From DATEJJ01 sp039649115 (lineage in GTDB: Bacteria > Actinomycetota > Actinomycetes > Mycobacteriales > Micromonosporaceae): a stretch of DNA of 53,249 nt. A program made the translations under genes and the position numbers. This document shows positions 33,243-40,903 of this stretch, piece after piece (position 1 is the first letter of the stretch; each line of letters opens with the position of its first letter). The stretch spans positions 1 to 53,249 of the forward strand of contig JBBWZQ010000056.1 in assembly GCA_039649115.1 (NCBI GenBank). The letters run 5' to 3'. Below the pieces are notes generated by a model. That model did not search any database and was not told the origin of the DNA. It saw only the letters and a program-made list of their open reading frames with translations.

Positions 33243-33995
33243 GTGCCGACCGACACAGCGCTCGCGGCGCTGGCCGAGGAGACGATCTGGTCCGGCTGCG
33301 CGGCGTACGCCGCCGATCCAGCGGTCGAGGTGGGCCACCGGTGGTACCTGACCGGCTGCCGGTACCCGGGCCTCAACGGCGTGTTCCCGCTCGGCGAGCC
33401 GGTCGACGTCGCCGGGGCGCTGGTACCGTTCCAGCGCCGGCGGGTGCCGATGCTCTGGCACCTGGGACCGCGGGCACCTGGCCGGATGGCCGCCCGGCTG
33501 CGCTCCGCGGGCTGCGTGTTCGACCACGAGGAGCCGCTGATGACCATCGACCTCGACCGGTCGCCGCCACCCGTGCCGCCGGTACCGGGGCTGGCGGTCC
33601 TGGCCGCCGACTCGGATGCGCGGCTGGCCGAGTTCGCCCAGGTCTGGAGCGGCCACGCGGATCCCGTCGAGCTCGACCAGCTGGTACGGCTGCGGCGCAA
33701 CGGCGGAGCCGCCTTCAGCCACCTGCTCGGGCTGCTCGACGGGGTACCGGTGGCCTGCGCCGCGGCCTTCCACGGGCCGGACGCGGGCGAGGTGCAGCAC
33801 GTGGTGACGGTCCGGCAGGCGCGCCGCCGGGGCATCGGCACCTGGCTCACCAGCCGCACACTCGCGCTGATCCGGGAACGCGGCTGCGGCACCGCCGTGC
33901 TGACCGCCTCGCCGTACGGGGAGCGGATCTACCGCCGGCTCGGCTTCCGCGCGGTGGGCGTGGTGCGCCGGTACCGGTGGCGGCCGGTGTGCTGA
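33243..33995 (+). CDS. GNAT-family N-acetyltransferase (first of pair)
   Basis: 250 residues. The C-terminal half holds the GNAT fold with the acetyl-CoA loop VVTVRQARRRGIGTWLTSRT (R/Q-x-x-G-x-G/A as RRRGIG) and the closing YGERIYRRLGFRAVGVVRRY. The N-terminal half (HRWYLTGCRYPGLNGVFPLG) is typical of a group of large actinobacterial GNATs. GTG start with GGGGAGG nearby. The next GNAT gene starts inside its last codons. Substrate unknown. Confidence 0.85.
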   Translation: MPTDTALAALAEETIWSGCAAYAADPAVEVGHRWYLTGCRYPGLNGVFPLGEPVDVAGALVPFQRRRVPMLWHLGPRAPGRMAARLRSAGCVFDHEEPLMTIDLDRSPPPVPPVPGLAVLAADSDARLAEFAQVWSGHADPVELDQLVRLRRNGGAAFSHLLGLLDGVPVACAAAFHGPDAGEVQHVVTVRQARRRGIGTWLTSRTLALIRERGCGTAVLTASPYGERIYRRLGFRAVGVVRRYRWRPVC

Positions 33996-34570
33996 CCGTA
34001 CGGCCGGCGACGATCGACGACGCGTACGCGATCGCGCGGCTGCACGTCCAGGCCTGGCAGCGGGCGTACGCCGGCATCCTGCCCGACGAGACGCTGGCCG
34101 CCCTCGACGTCGACGCTCGCGCGACGCGGTGGCGGGAGAACCTCGGCCGGCGGGAAGGCGCCGAGACCCGGGTGGCGCTGCACGGCCACCACCTGCGCGG
34201 CTTCGCCAGCTTCGGCCCGTACCGGCTGGCGCAGGACCGCGCGAACCCCGATCCTCGCTACGGCGAGGTGTACGCGATCTACGTGGACCCGGAGCACTTC
34301 GGCGCCGGTACCGGCCGGGTGTTGATGGACGCGGCCGTGGCCGGGCTCGCCGGGCGCGGCTGGGCTGAGATCAGGCTATGGGTGCTCGAAGCCAACCTTC
34401 GGGCCCGCCGGTTCTACGAGCGGTACGGCTTCGCCGTCGACACCGCGCCCGACGCGTACGCCGGATTCACCGTTGACCGGCCGGGCGCCGACCCGGTCCA
34501 GCTCCCCGAGGTCAGGTACCGCCTCGCCGTCGGGGACGCCGGGAACGGCACCGCGCCGCGCGAGGGGTAG
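33989..34570 (+). CDS. GNAT-family N-acetyltransferase (second of pair)
   Basis: 193 residues. N-terminus LTVRPATIDDAYAIARLHVQ, then AWQRAYAGILPDETLAAL, the acetyl-CoA block VYAIYVDPEHFGAGTGRVLM and LRARRFYERYGFAVD: a standard GNAT of the RimI-like type. Starts GTG 33989 or GTG 33977, overlapping the first GNAT, so translation is coupled. Its last 195 bp (34376-34570) are also antisense coding sequence of the GT87 gene. Substrate unknown. Confidence 0.88.
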   Translation: MLTVRPATIDDAYAIARLHVQAWQRAYAGILPDETLAALDVDARATRWRENLGRREGAETRVALHGHHLRGFASFGPYRLAQDRANPDPRYGEVYAIYVDPEHFGAGTGRVLMDAAVAGLAGRGWAEIRLWVLEANLRARRFYERYGFAVDTAPDAYAGFTVDRPGADPVQLPEVRYRLAVGDAGNGTAPREG

Positions 34571-35707
34571 CCCGACCAGCAGGGCGGCGCTCGCGAACAC
34601 GTAGGCGTTGCTGCCCACCAGCCCCCAGCCGCGGAAGTGGTCGGCGAAGTGCCACACCACCTCGCTGCACAGCAGCGCGTAGAGCGCGGTCGCGAAGGCG
34701 AGCAGCGCGACCCGGCGCCGGCCGCGCGCGCCCAGCCCCTGAGCCACCAGCAACAGCAGGGCGGGCAGCAGCCAGACCAGGTGGTGCACCCAGGTGATCG
34801 GGCTGACCAGGCTGCCGGCGACACCGGTCAGCGCGACCCCGCCCAGCAGGTCCCCGGCGCGGCCGGCCCGGCGCGCCCGCCACACCCAGACCGCGAGCGT
34901 GGCCAGCACCAGGACCGCCCACAGCAGGGTGTTCGGGTGCCCGGGGTTGAGCCGGGCGACCAGCCCCTCCCAGGACTGGTTGGAGATGTAGGACAGCTGA
35001 CCCACCCGGTCGGTGTCCCACACCGCCTCGGTCCAGTACTCGCGCGACGCGTCCGGGGCGACGGCCATCGCGAAGACGGTCGCGGTGGCGAACGTGACAC
35101 CGGCCACCGCCGCGGCCCGGAAGCGGCGCGCCAGCAGCAGGTACACGATGAATATCCCGGGAGTGAGCTTGACCGCGGTGGCCAGCCCCACGCCGAGCCC
35201 CGCCCACCGGTGGCCGGGCTTCACCAGCAGGACGAAGTCGGCCACCACGACGATGACCAGGAACATGTTCACCTGGCCGAAGCTGATCGTCTCGTGCAGC
35301 GGCTCGAACCCGGCGGCCAGGATCATGGCGACCGTCAGCGCGAACCACATCGGCCAGCCCTGGCCCCGCACGGCCGGGCCCAGCAGCCAGTAGATCAGCA
35401 CGAGGGTCACCGCCACGCTCGCGATCCAGCTGGTGGTGAACACGACCGGCCAGGGCAGCACCGCCATCGGCAGCATCGTCAGCATGGCGAACGGCGGGTA
35501 GGTGAAGCCGTACTTGGTGCCGGCCTTCAGGAAGTCGTAGATCTCGCCGTGGCCGCCGGCCCAGTACCGCACGGCGCCGTAGTAGACCTTCAGGTCGAAG
35601 AAGCCGTGCCGGTCGGCGAACCGGCCGAGGTACCAGAGAACCAGCGCGGCCAGCGCGAGGATGACCAGGACCTGCCCGGCCCGTACCCGGCGCCCGCCGC
35701 TGTCCAC
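34376..35707 (-). CDS. GT87-type polyprenyl-phosphate mannosyltransferase-like protein
   Basis: 443-residue polytopic membrane glycosyltransferase of the DUF2029/GT87 type, a GT-C fold family that in mycobacteria uses polyprenyl-phosphate mannose outside the membrane. Features: the first loop FFDLKVYYGAVRYWAGGHGEIY, FTYPPFAMLTMLPMAVLPW, ATAVKLTPGIFIVYLLLARR, and SPITWVHHLVWLLPALLLLV with the conserved histidines. GTG at 35707 has AGGAGG eight nt upstream; the more distal GTG 35716 is too close to that site. The last ~65 residues (DGEAVPDLGELDRVG ... PAGPKVGFEHP) are hydrophilic and lie antisense to the second GNAT gene, an unusual extension. Confidence 0.85.
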   Translation of the reverse strand: MDSGGRRVRAGQVLVILALAALVLWYLGRFADRHGFFDLKVYYGAVRYWAGGHGEIYDFLKAGTKYGFTYPPFAMLTMLPMAVLPWPVVFTTSWIASVAVTLVLIYWLLGPAVRGQGWPMWFALTVAMILAAGFEPLHETISFGQVNMFLVIVVVADFVLLVKPGHRWAGLGVGLATAVKLTPGIFIVYLLLARRFRAAAVAGVTFATATVFAMAVAPDASREYWTEAVWDTDRVGQLSYISNQSWEGLVARLNPGHPNTLLWAVLVLATLAVWVWRARRAGRAGDLLGGVALTGVAGSLVSPITWVHHLVWLLPALLLLVAQGLGARGRRRVALLAFATALYALLCSEVVWHFADHFRGWGLVGSNAYVFASAALLVGLPLARRGAVPGVPDGEAVPDLGELDRVGARPVNGESGVRVGRGVDGEAVPLVEPAGPKVGFEHP

Positions 35708-35735
35708 CGCGATCACCTCCTCCAGGCCGGCCGCT

Positions 35736-35741
35736 TAGGCT
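35736..35741 (+). promoter_or_regulatory. Leaderless-type -10 box of the third GNAT gene
   Basis: TAGGCT (TAnnnT), 6 nt before the ATG at 35748. Confidence 0.4.
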
Positions 35742-35747
35742 GTGACC

Positions 35748-36311
35748 ATGGCGCTGGGATACGTCCGACCGGCGCGTCCGCAGGACGCCACCGAGATCAC
35801 CCGGATCCAGCTGTCCACCTGGCGCACCGCCTACCGCCGACTGCTTCCCCGGCGCGTCCTCGACGAACTGGACGAGGACTGGATGACGCAGCGCTGGCGG
35901 GAGGCCATCGAGGCGCCGCCGAGCCCGGCACACCGGGTGCTGGTCGCGGTCGAGCAGTCGGCGCAATCGTACCTGGTGGGGTTGGCCGCGGCCGGGCCGG
36001 CCGACGAGGCCTCGATGGCACCGCAGGAGCCACCCGACGCGCTCGGCACGGGTACCGCGGCGATCACGGACCTGCTCGTCGAGCCGCGCTGGGGGCGGCG
36101 CGGGCACGGCAGCCGGCTGCTGGCCGCCTGCGTCGAGGGCTGGCGTGCCGACGGCTTCACCACGGCGGTGGCCTGGGCCTACGAGGGCGACGCGGCCACC
36201 GTGAAGTTCCTCGGCAGCGCCGGCTGGGCGCCGGACGGCGCGACCCGGGCGCTCGACGTGGACGACCTGCTGGTACCGCAGCTGCGGCTGCACGCTGACC
36301 TGAACCCGTGA
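35748..36311 (+). CDS. GNAT-family N-acetyltransferase
   Basis: 187 residues. ALGYVRPARPQDATEITRIQ then LSTWRTAYRRLLPRRVLDEL mirrors the second GNAT of the pair at 34 kb. The acetyl-CoA loop is DLLVEPRWGRRGHGSRLLAA, and the C-terminus has AATVKFLGSAGWAPDGATR. ATG 35748 is chosen over the GTG two codons earlier because of the TAGGCT box 6 nt upstream. It is divergent from the GT87 gene with about 40 bp between starts. Substrate unknown. Confidence 0.86.
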   Translation: MALGYVRPARPQDATEITRIQLSTWRTAYRRLLPRRVLDELDEDWMTQRWREAIEAPPSPAHRVLVAVEQSAQSYLVGLAAAGPADEASMAPQEPPDALGTGTAAITDLLVEPRWGRRGHGSRLLAACVEGWRADGFTTAVAWAYEGDAATVKFLGSAGWAPDGATRALDVDDLLVPQLRLHADLNP

Positions 36312-36334
36312 CGGCGCCGGTAGCGGTCACGGGG

Positions 36335-37090
36335 TCAGGACAGCAGCGAGCCCAGGCCGACGGTGAGGCCCGGCCGGTGCACGACGGCGCGGATCGCGCG
36401 CAGCACGCCGGGCATGAACGACGCGCGCTCGTAGGAGTCGTGCCGGATCGTCAGCGTCTCGCCGGTGGTGCCGAACAGCACCTCCTGGTGGGCGAGCAGC
36501 CCGCTGGCCCGCACCGAGTGCACCCGGACGCCGTCGATCAGCGCGCCGCGGGCACCGGGTACCTCATCCTTTGTCGCGTCCGGCATGGCCGCCCAGCCCA
36601 CCTCGCCGCGCGCCCGCGCGATGGTCCCGGCCGTGCTCACCGCCGTGCCACTGGGCGCGTCCAGCTTGTTGGGGTGGTGCTGCTCCACGATCTCGACCGA
36701 CTCGAAGAAGCGTGCCGCGCGCGCCGCGAACTCCATCATCAGCACCGCGCCCAGCGCGAAGTTCGGTGCGATGACAACGCCCACGTCGGGCTTGTGGGCC
36801 AGCCACGCCCGCACCCGCTCCAGCCGGTGCTCGCTGAAGCCGCTGGTGCCGACCACCACGTTGATGCCCTGGTCGACACACCAGTGCAGGTTGTCCATGA
36901 CCACGTCGGGGTTGGTGAAGTCGACGACCACCTCGGCTCCGGCGTCCGAGGCGTTGAACAGCCAGTCACCCTGGTCGATCATCGCCACCAGCTCAAGGTC
37001 GTCGGCCCCGTCGACCGCCTTGCACACCTCGGTCCCCATCCGCCCGCGCGCGCCCAGCACACCGACCCGGATCGGCTCTACGTCACTCAC
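36335..37090 (-). CDS. dapB: 4-hydroxy-tetrahydrodipicolinate reductase
   Basis: Second dedicated step of the lysine/diaminopimelate pathway, NAD(P)H-dependent; 251 residues. Nucleotide loop VGVLGARGRMGTEV; VVVDFTNPDVVMDNL; VVGTSGFSEHRLE; APNFALGAVLMMEF; catalytic/substrate motif EQHHPNKLDAPSGTA. GTG 37090 is chosen, 7 nt after TAAGTT; a TTG at 37099 is also in frame. In related genomes dapB sits beside pepR (M16) and thyX; here a regulator-MFS pair and a long accessory block separate them. Confidence 0.95.
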   Translation of the reverse strand: MSDVEPIRVGVLGARGRMGTEVCKAVDGADDLELVAMIDQGDWLFNASDAGAEVVVDFTNPDVVMDNLHWCVDQGINVVVGTSGFSEHRLERVRAWLAHKPDVGVVIAPNFALGAVLMMEFAARAARFFESVEIVEQHHPNKLDAPSGTAVSTAGTIARARGEVGWAAMPDATKDEVPGARGALIDGVRVHSVRASGLLAHQEVLFGTTGETLTIRHDSYERASFMPGVLRAIRAVVHRPGLTVGLGSLLS

Positions 37091-37097
37091 GCCGCTC

Positions 37098-37103
37098 AAC
37101 TTA
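37098..37103 (-). promoter_or_regulatory. Leaderless-type -10 box of dapB
   Basis: TAAGTT (TAnnnT) on the minus strand, 7 nt before the GTG start. Confidence 0.35.
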
Positions 37104-37157
37104 TCGCCAAGCGACCCCCGGCGTCGCGGGAGGTCGGGCAGCGTCGCGCCGCAGCCG

Positions 37158-38048
37158 TCAGGCGAAGCCGGCGACGCCGCGGACAGCAGAGTGCATGGGA
37201 CATCTGGTAATCAACGGGGGCCGGGCCGTCACCTCGCGGAGGAGCCGGTGCCCGGCCTCGTCCAGCGGGGTGTACACGATGATCCGCGCCTCCGGGGTGG
37301 CGGAGATGGCCAGGCTGGTCGACGTGGTGGCCAGCACGTGCCCGTCGATGTGCTGGAAGATCTTCATCCGGGTACTGGGGCCGGCGACGTCGTGCTCCGC
37401 CCACATCCGGGCGAACTCCGGGCTGACCTCGCACAGCCGCTTCACGAACTGGCTCCAGGACGGCTCGCCCAGGTGCCGGCCGAACGCGCTGCGGAAGGTC
37501 GCGACCATCGCCGGCAGCTCGGCGTCCTTGTTGGCGACCGCGGCACAGCAGCCGGGCACGAGGAACATCTGCCACAGCGCGTTGCGCTCGGCGGGCGGCG
37601 CACCGACCAGGCCGGGGAACAGCGCCGCGTAGGTACGGTTCCAGGCGAGCAGGTCGTACCGGCCGTTGTAGACGCCGGCCGGCAGCGGTACCAGGCTGTC
37701 GAGGATCGTCTGCACCTCCGGCGTGACGCAGTCGGAGGTGCCCTCGTCGGGTACCGCGGGCACCTCGGCGAGCCGGTACAGGTGTTCCCGCTCGGCCTGG
37801 TCCAGCCGCAGGGTGCGGGCGACCGCGTCGAGGATCTGCACGCTCGCGTTGATCGGCCGGCCCTGTTCGAGCCAGGTGTACCAGGTGACCCCCACGCCGG
37901 CCAGCTGCGCCACCTCCTCGCGGCGCAGACCCGGGGTGCGCCGGCGCAGGCCGGGCGGCAGTCCCACATTCGCGGGCGTGAGCCGGGCCCGCCGGTTGCG
38001 CAGGAACTGGGCCAGCTCCGCGCGACGGGCGGGCAGTGTCGTCGTCAC
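37158..38048 (-). CDS. XRE regulator with MmyB-type ligand-binding domain
   Basis: 296-residue transcription factor. The N-terminal helix-turn-helix is RREEVAQLAGVGVTWYTWLE followed by QGRPINASVQILDAVARTLR. The C-terminal MmyB domain (about residues 110-270) includes VYNGRYDLLAWNRTYAALFP and LCEVSPEFARMWAEHDV, a fold reported to bind small hydrophobic ligands. It faces an MFS exporter gene across about 100 bp, the usual regulator-transporter arrangement. The shared intergenic DNA has three CTGGTACC-type half-sites. It likely controls the exporter and itself. Confidence 0.9.
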   Translation of the reverse strand: MTTTLPARRAELAQFLRNRRARLTPANVGLPPGLRRRTPGLRREEVAQLAGVGVTWYTWLEQGRPINASVQILDAVARTLRLDQAEREHLYRLAEVPAVPDEGTSDCVTPEVQTILDSLVPLPAGVYNGRYDLLAWNRTYAALFPGLVGAPPAERNALWQMFLVPGCCAAVANKDAELPAMVATFRSAFGRHLGEPSWSQFVKRLCEVSPEFARMWAEHDVAGPSTRMKIFQHIDGHVLATTSTSLAISATPEARIIVYTPLDEAGHRLLREVTARPPLITRCPMHSAVRGVAGFA

Positions 38049-38057
38049 TCCTCCATG

Positions 38058-38127
38058 CTGGTACCTGTCCGTGCCCCGTGCCAGGTGCTGGTGGTACCAG
38101 GATCAAGGGGCTCTCCCCACTGGTACC
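38058..38127. promoter_or_regulatory. Candidate operator half-sites between regulator and exporter
   Basis: CTGGTACC at 38058-38065, its complement GGTACCAG at 38093-38100, and CTGGTACC at 38120-38127, all within the divergent intergenic region. GGTACC is generally over-represented in this DNA, so the flanking CT/AG matters more than the core. Confidence 0.3.
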
Positions 38128-38149
38128 GGCTGGCGGGCACCTTGGGTGC

Positions 38150-39562
38150 ATGACAACTGTGCACCGCCCGGGTCACGCGGTCCCGATGCGGACGGCGGCA
38201 CCGGCGCCGCGTACCGGCGTCCTGCTCACGATCCTCCTCCTCGGCCAGTTCATGGCGCTGCTCGACGTCTCCGTGGTCAACGTCGCCGCGCCGACCATCC
38301 GTACCGACCTGCACGCCAGCGGGGCCGGGCTGCAACTGGTGGTGGCCGGCTACACGATCGCGTACGCGATGTTGCTGATCACCGGTGCCCGGCTCGGCGA
38401 CCGGCTGGGCCACCGGCGGGTCTACCTCGCCGGCCTGGCGCTGTTCACCGCCGCGTCGCTGGCCTGCGGGCTGGCCGCGTCGACCGGCATGCTCGTCGGC
38501 TTCCGGCTGGTGCAGGGCGCGGGCGCGGCGCTGATGGTGCCGCAGGTGCTCAGCCTGATCCAGCGCCACTTCCCGCCGCGGGCACGGGCCCGGGCACTGG
38601 GCCGGTACGCCGCGGTGATCGCCTGCGGTGCCATCGTCGGGCAGGTGGTGGGCGGCGCACTGGTCGGCGCCGACCTCGCGGGTACCGGCTGGCGCCCGGT
38701 GTTCCTGGTGAACGTGCCGATCGGGGTGGCGGTGCTGGTCGCGGGCTGGCGGGCACTGCCCCGGGACGCAGGCGAGCCGGGCCGCCGGATGGACCTCTCC
38801 GGCCTGGTGACGCTCTCCGGCTCGGTCCTGCTGTTCGTGGTGCCGCTCGTCCTCGGGCGCGAGGAGCACTGGCCGGTGTGGGGCTGGCTGTGCCTGGCCG
38901 CGAGCGTGGTCCTGCTCCCGGTGTTCGCTCTCGTGCAGCGCCGGGCCACCGCGCCGCTGGTACCGGGCCGGGTGCTGCGGGCACCCGGGATGCTGCCCGC
39001 GCTGGCGGCGATCTTCGTGACCATGGCCGGGTACGCCGGGTACCTGCTGTCGATGGCCCTGCACCTGCAGTCCGGGCTGGGCTTCTCGCCGCTGCGCGCC
39101 GGGCTGACGTTCGTCCCCGCCGGGATCTGCTTCGCGCTGGCCAGCCTGAACTGGCGGCGGGTACCGGCGCGCTGGCACCGCCGCATGATCCCGGTCGGGC
39201 TGCTGGTCGGCGCGCTCGCGCTGGTCCTCGTGGCACTCGCCATGCGCGGCGGTACCGGCCCCGGCCCGCTGTTCTGGCTGTCCCAGGCGTGCTTCGGGCT
39301 CGGCTTCGGCAGCGCGTTCTCGCCGCTGATCACGCTCGCGCTGGCTCGGGTGCCAGCGGCCGACGCGGCCGACGCCAGCGGCCTGCTGACGACGATGACC
39401 CAGCTGGCCCAGGTGGTCGGCGTGGCCACGTTCGCCACCATGTACCTGTCGCTCGTCGGCCGCGACCCGTCCGCCCACGCCCTTGCCCTGACCGCGACGG
39501 CCGAGGCCGCAGCCGCCGTCGTGGCAGCCGCCTTCGCCTTCCTCCTGCCCCGCTCGCGCTGA
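38150..39562 (+). CDS. MFS drug-exporter-like transporter, DHA2 type
   Basis: 470-residue polytopic membrane protein with about 14 hydrophobic segments. Typical DHA2 features: ILLLGQFMALLDVSVVNVAA (first span with the conserved LDVSVVNVA), TGARLGDRLGHRRVYLAGLA (motif A), and FRLVQGAGAALMVPQVLSLI (motif B region). ATG 38150 gives a hydrophilic 20-residue N-terminus; ATG 38186 is an alternative. It is divergent from the MmyB-type regulator, which probably represses it. The substrate cannot be read from sequence. Confidence 0.9.
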   Translation: MTTVHRPGHAVPMRTAAPAPRTGVLLTILLLGQFMALLDVSVVNVAAPTIRTDLHASGAGLQLVVAGYTIAYAMLLITGARLGDRLGHRRVYLAGLALFTAASLACGLAASTGMLVGFRLVQGAGAALMVPQVLSLIQRHFPPRARARALGRYAAVIACGAIVGQVVGGALVGADLAGTGWRPVFLVNVPIGVAVLVAGWRALPRDAGEPGRRMDLSGLVTLSGSVLLFVVPLVLGREEHWPVWGWLCLAASVVLLPVFALVQRRATAPLVPGRVLRAPGMLPALAAIFVTMAGYAGYLLSMALHLQSGLGFSPLRAGLTFVPAGICFALASLNWRRVPARWHRRMIPVGLLVGALALVLVALAMRGGTGPGPLFWLSQACFGLGFGSAFSPLITLALARVPAADAADASGLLTTMTQLAQVVGVATFATMYLSLVGRDPSAHALALTATAEAAAAVVAAAFAFLLPRSR

Positions 39563-39569
39563 CCCGCGT

Positions 39570-40895
39570 TCAGGGATGTTGCGGGGCGGGGAGGTCGTCG
39601 AAGGGGCCTATCGCGGCCAGGGACATCGGCTGGGTGAGGAGGTCGGCCGCCAGGGCGCGGACGTGGTCGGGGGTTACCGCGTCGACCCTGGCCAGCAGCT
39701 CGTCGACGGAGAGCAGCTCGTCGTAGAGCAGCTCGCCCTTGCCCAGCCGGCCCATCCGTGACCCGGTGTCCTCCAGGCCCAGGACCAGCGCGCCCTTCAT
39801 CATTCCCTTGCCGCGGGCCACCTCCGCGTCGGTCAGCCCGTGCGCCGCCACCTCGGCCAGCTCGCCGCGCGCCAGGTCGAGCACCTCGGCCACCTTGCCG
39901 GGCGCGCAGCCCGCGTACACCGCGAACAGGCCGGTCTCCGCGTACTCCGACGCGTACGAGTACACCGAGTAGGCCAGGCCGCGCTTCTCCCGGATCTCCT
40001 GGAACAGCCGGCTGGACATGCCGCCGCCGAGCGAGTTGTTCAGCACGCCGAGCGCGAAGCGGCGCTCGTCCAGCCGTCCCACGGCGGGCGCGCCGAGCAC
40101 CACGTGCGCCTGCTCGGTGTCCTTGGTACGCACCACGGTCCGCGCCGCGCGCACCGGTACCCGGGCACGCGGGTCGCGGTACCCGGCCGGCGATCCGGCG
40201 CCGTCACCCAGGGCGGTACCGGCCAGCGCCTGGCGTACCAGCCGCACCACGGTCGCGTGGTCGAGGTTGCCGGCCGCCGCGATGACGATCACCGGTGCCG
40301 CGTACCGGCGGCGGTAGAAGCCGTGGATCTGGCGGCGCGTCATCGCCGTGATGGTCTGCGTGGTACCGGAGACCAGCCGCCCCAGCGGGTGGCTGCCGTA
40401 CACCGCATCGGCCAGCAGGTCGTGCACCTCGTCGTCCGGCTCGTCGTCGTGCATGGCGATCTCTTCGAGGATGACACCCCGCTCGACCTCCACGTCACGC
40501 TCGGCCAGTACCGAGTCCGCGACCGCGTCGCACACCACGTCCACCGCCAGCGGCATGTCCACGTCGAGTACCCGCGCGTAGTAGCAGGTGTACTCCTTCG
40601 TGGTGAACGCGTTCGTCTCGCCGCCGACCGCCTCGATGGCGGCCGAGATCTCCAGCGCGCTGCGCTTCCTGGTCCCCTTGAACAGCAGGTGCTCCAGGAA
40701 GTGCGAGCCGCCCGACAGGCCGGGCGTCTCGTCGCGCGAGCCGACGCCGACCCAGACGCCGAACGACACGCTGCGCATCGCGGGTACCGCTTCGGTGAGG
40801 ATGCGCAACCCGCTGGGCAGCACGGTTCGCCGTACCGTGCCGCCCTGCGGGTCCTCGAAGATCGTGCGGGTAGAGGCGCGGGCAGAGAGGACCAC
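39570..40895 (-). CDS. M16-family zinc peptidase
   Basis: 441-residue inverzincin peptidase. The inverted zinc motif HFLEH is at residues 65-69 (SGGSHFLEHLLFKGT), with the second-ligand Glu in VILEEIAMHDDEP. The C-terminal R/Y motif region is GGGMSSRLFQEIREKRGLAY. In many actinomycetes this gene (often called pepR) follows pnp, as here with only 8 bp between. It is read with pnp. Its substrate is unknown; it could degrade peptides or process secreted proteins. Confidence 0.92.
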   Translation of the reverse strand: MVLSARASTRTIFEDPQGGTVRRTVLPSGLRILTEAVPAMRSVSFGVWVGVGSRDETPGLSGGSHFLEHLLFKGTRKRSALEISAAIEAVGGETNAFTTKEYTCYYARVLDVDMPLAVDVVCDAVADSVLAERDVEVERGVILEEIAMHDDEPDDEVHDLLADAVYGSHPLGRLVSGTTQTITAMTRRQIHGFYRRRYAAPVIVIAAAGNLDHATVVRLVRQALAGTALGDGAGSPAGYRDPRARVPVRAARTVVRTKDTEQAHVVLGAPAVGRLDERRFALGVLNNSLGGGMSSRLFQEIREKRGLAYSVYSYASEYAETGLFAVYAGCAPGKVAEVLDLARGELAEVAAHGLTDAEVARGKGMMKGALVLGLEDTGSRMGRLGKGELLYDELLSVDELLARVDAVTPDHVRALAADLLTQPMSLAAIGPFDDLPAPQHP

Positions 40896-40903
40896 GGCCG
40901 GGG

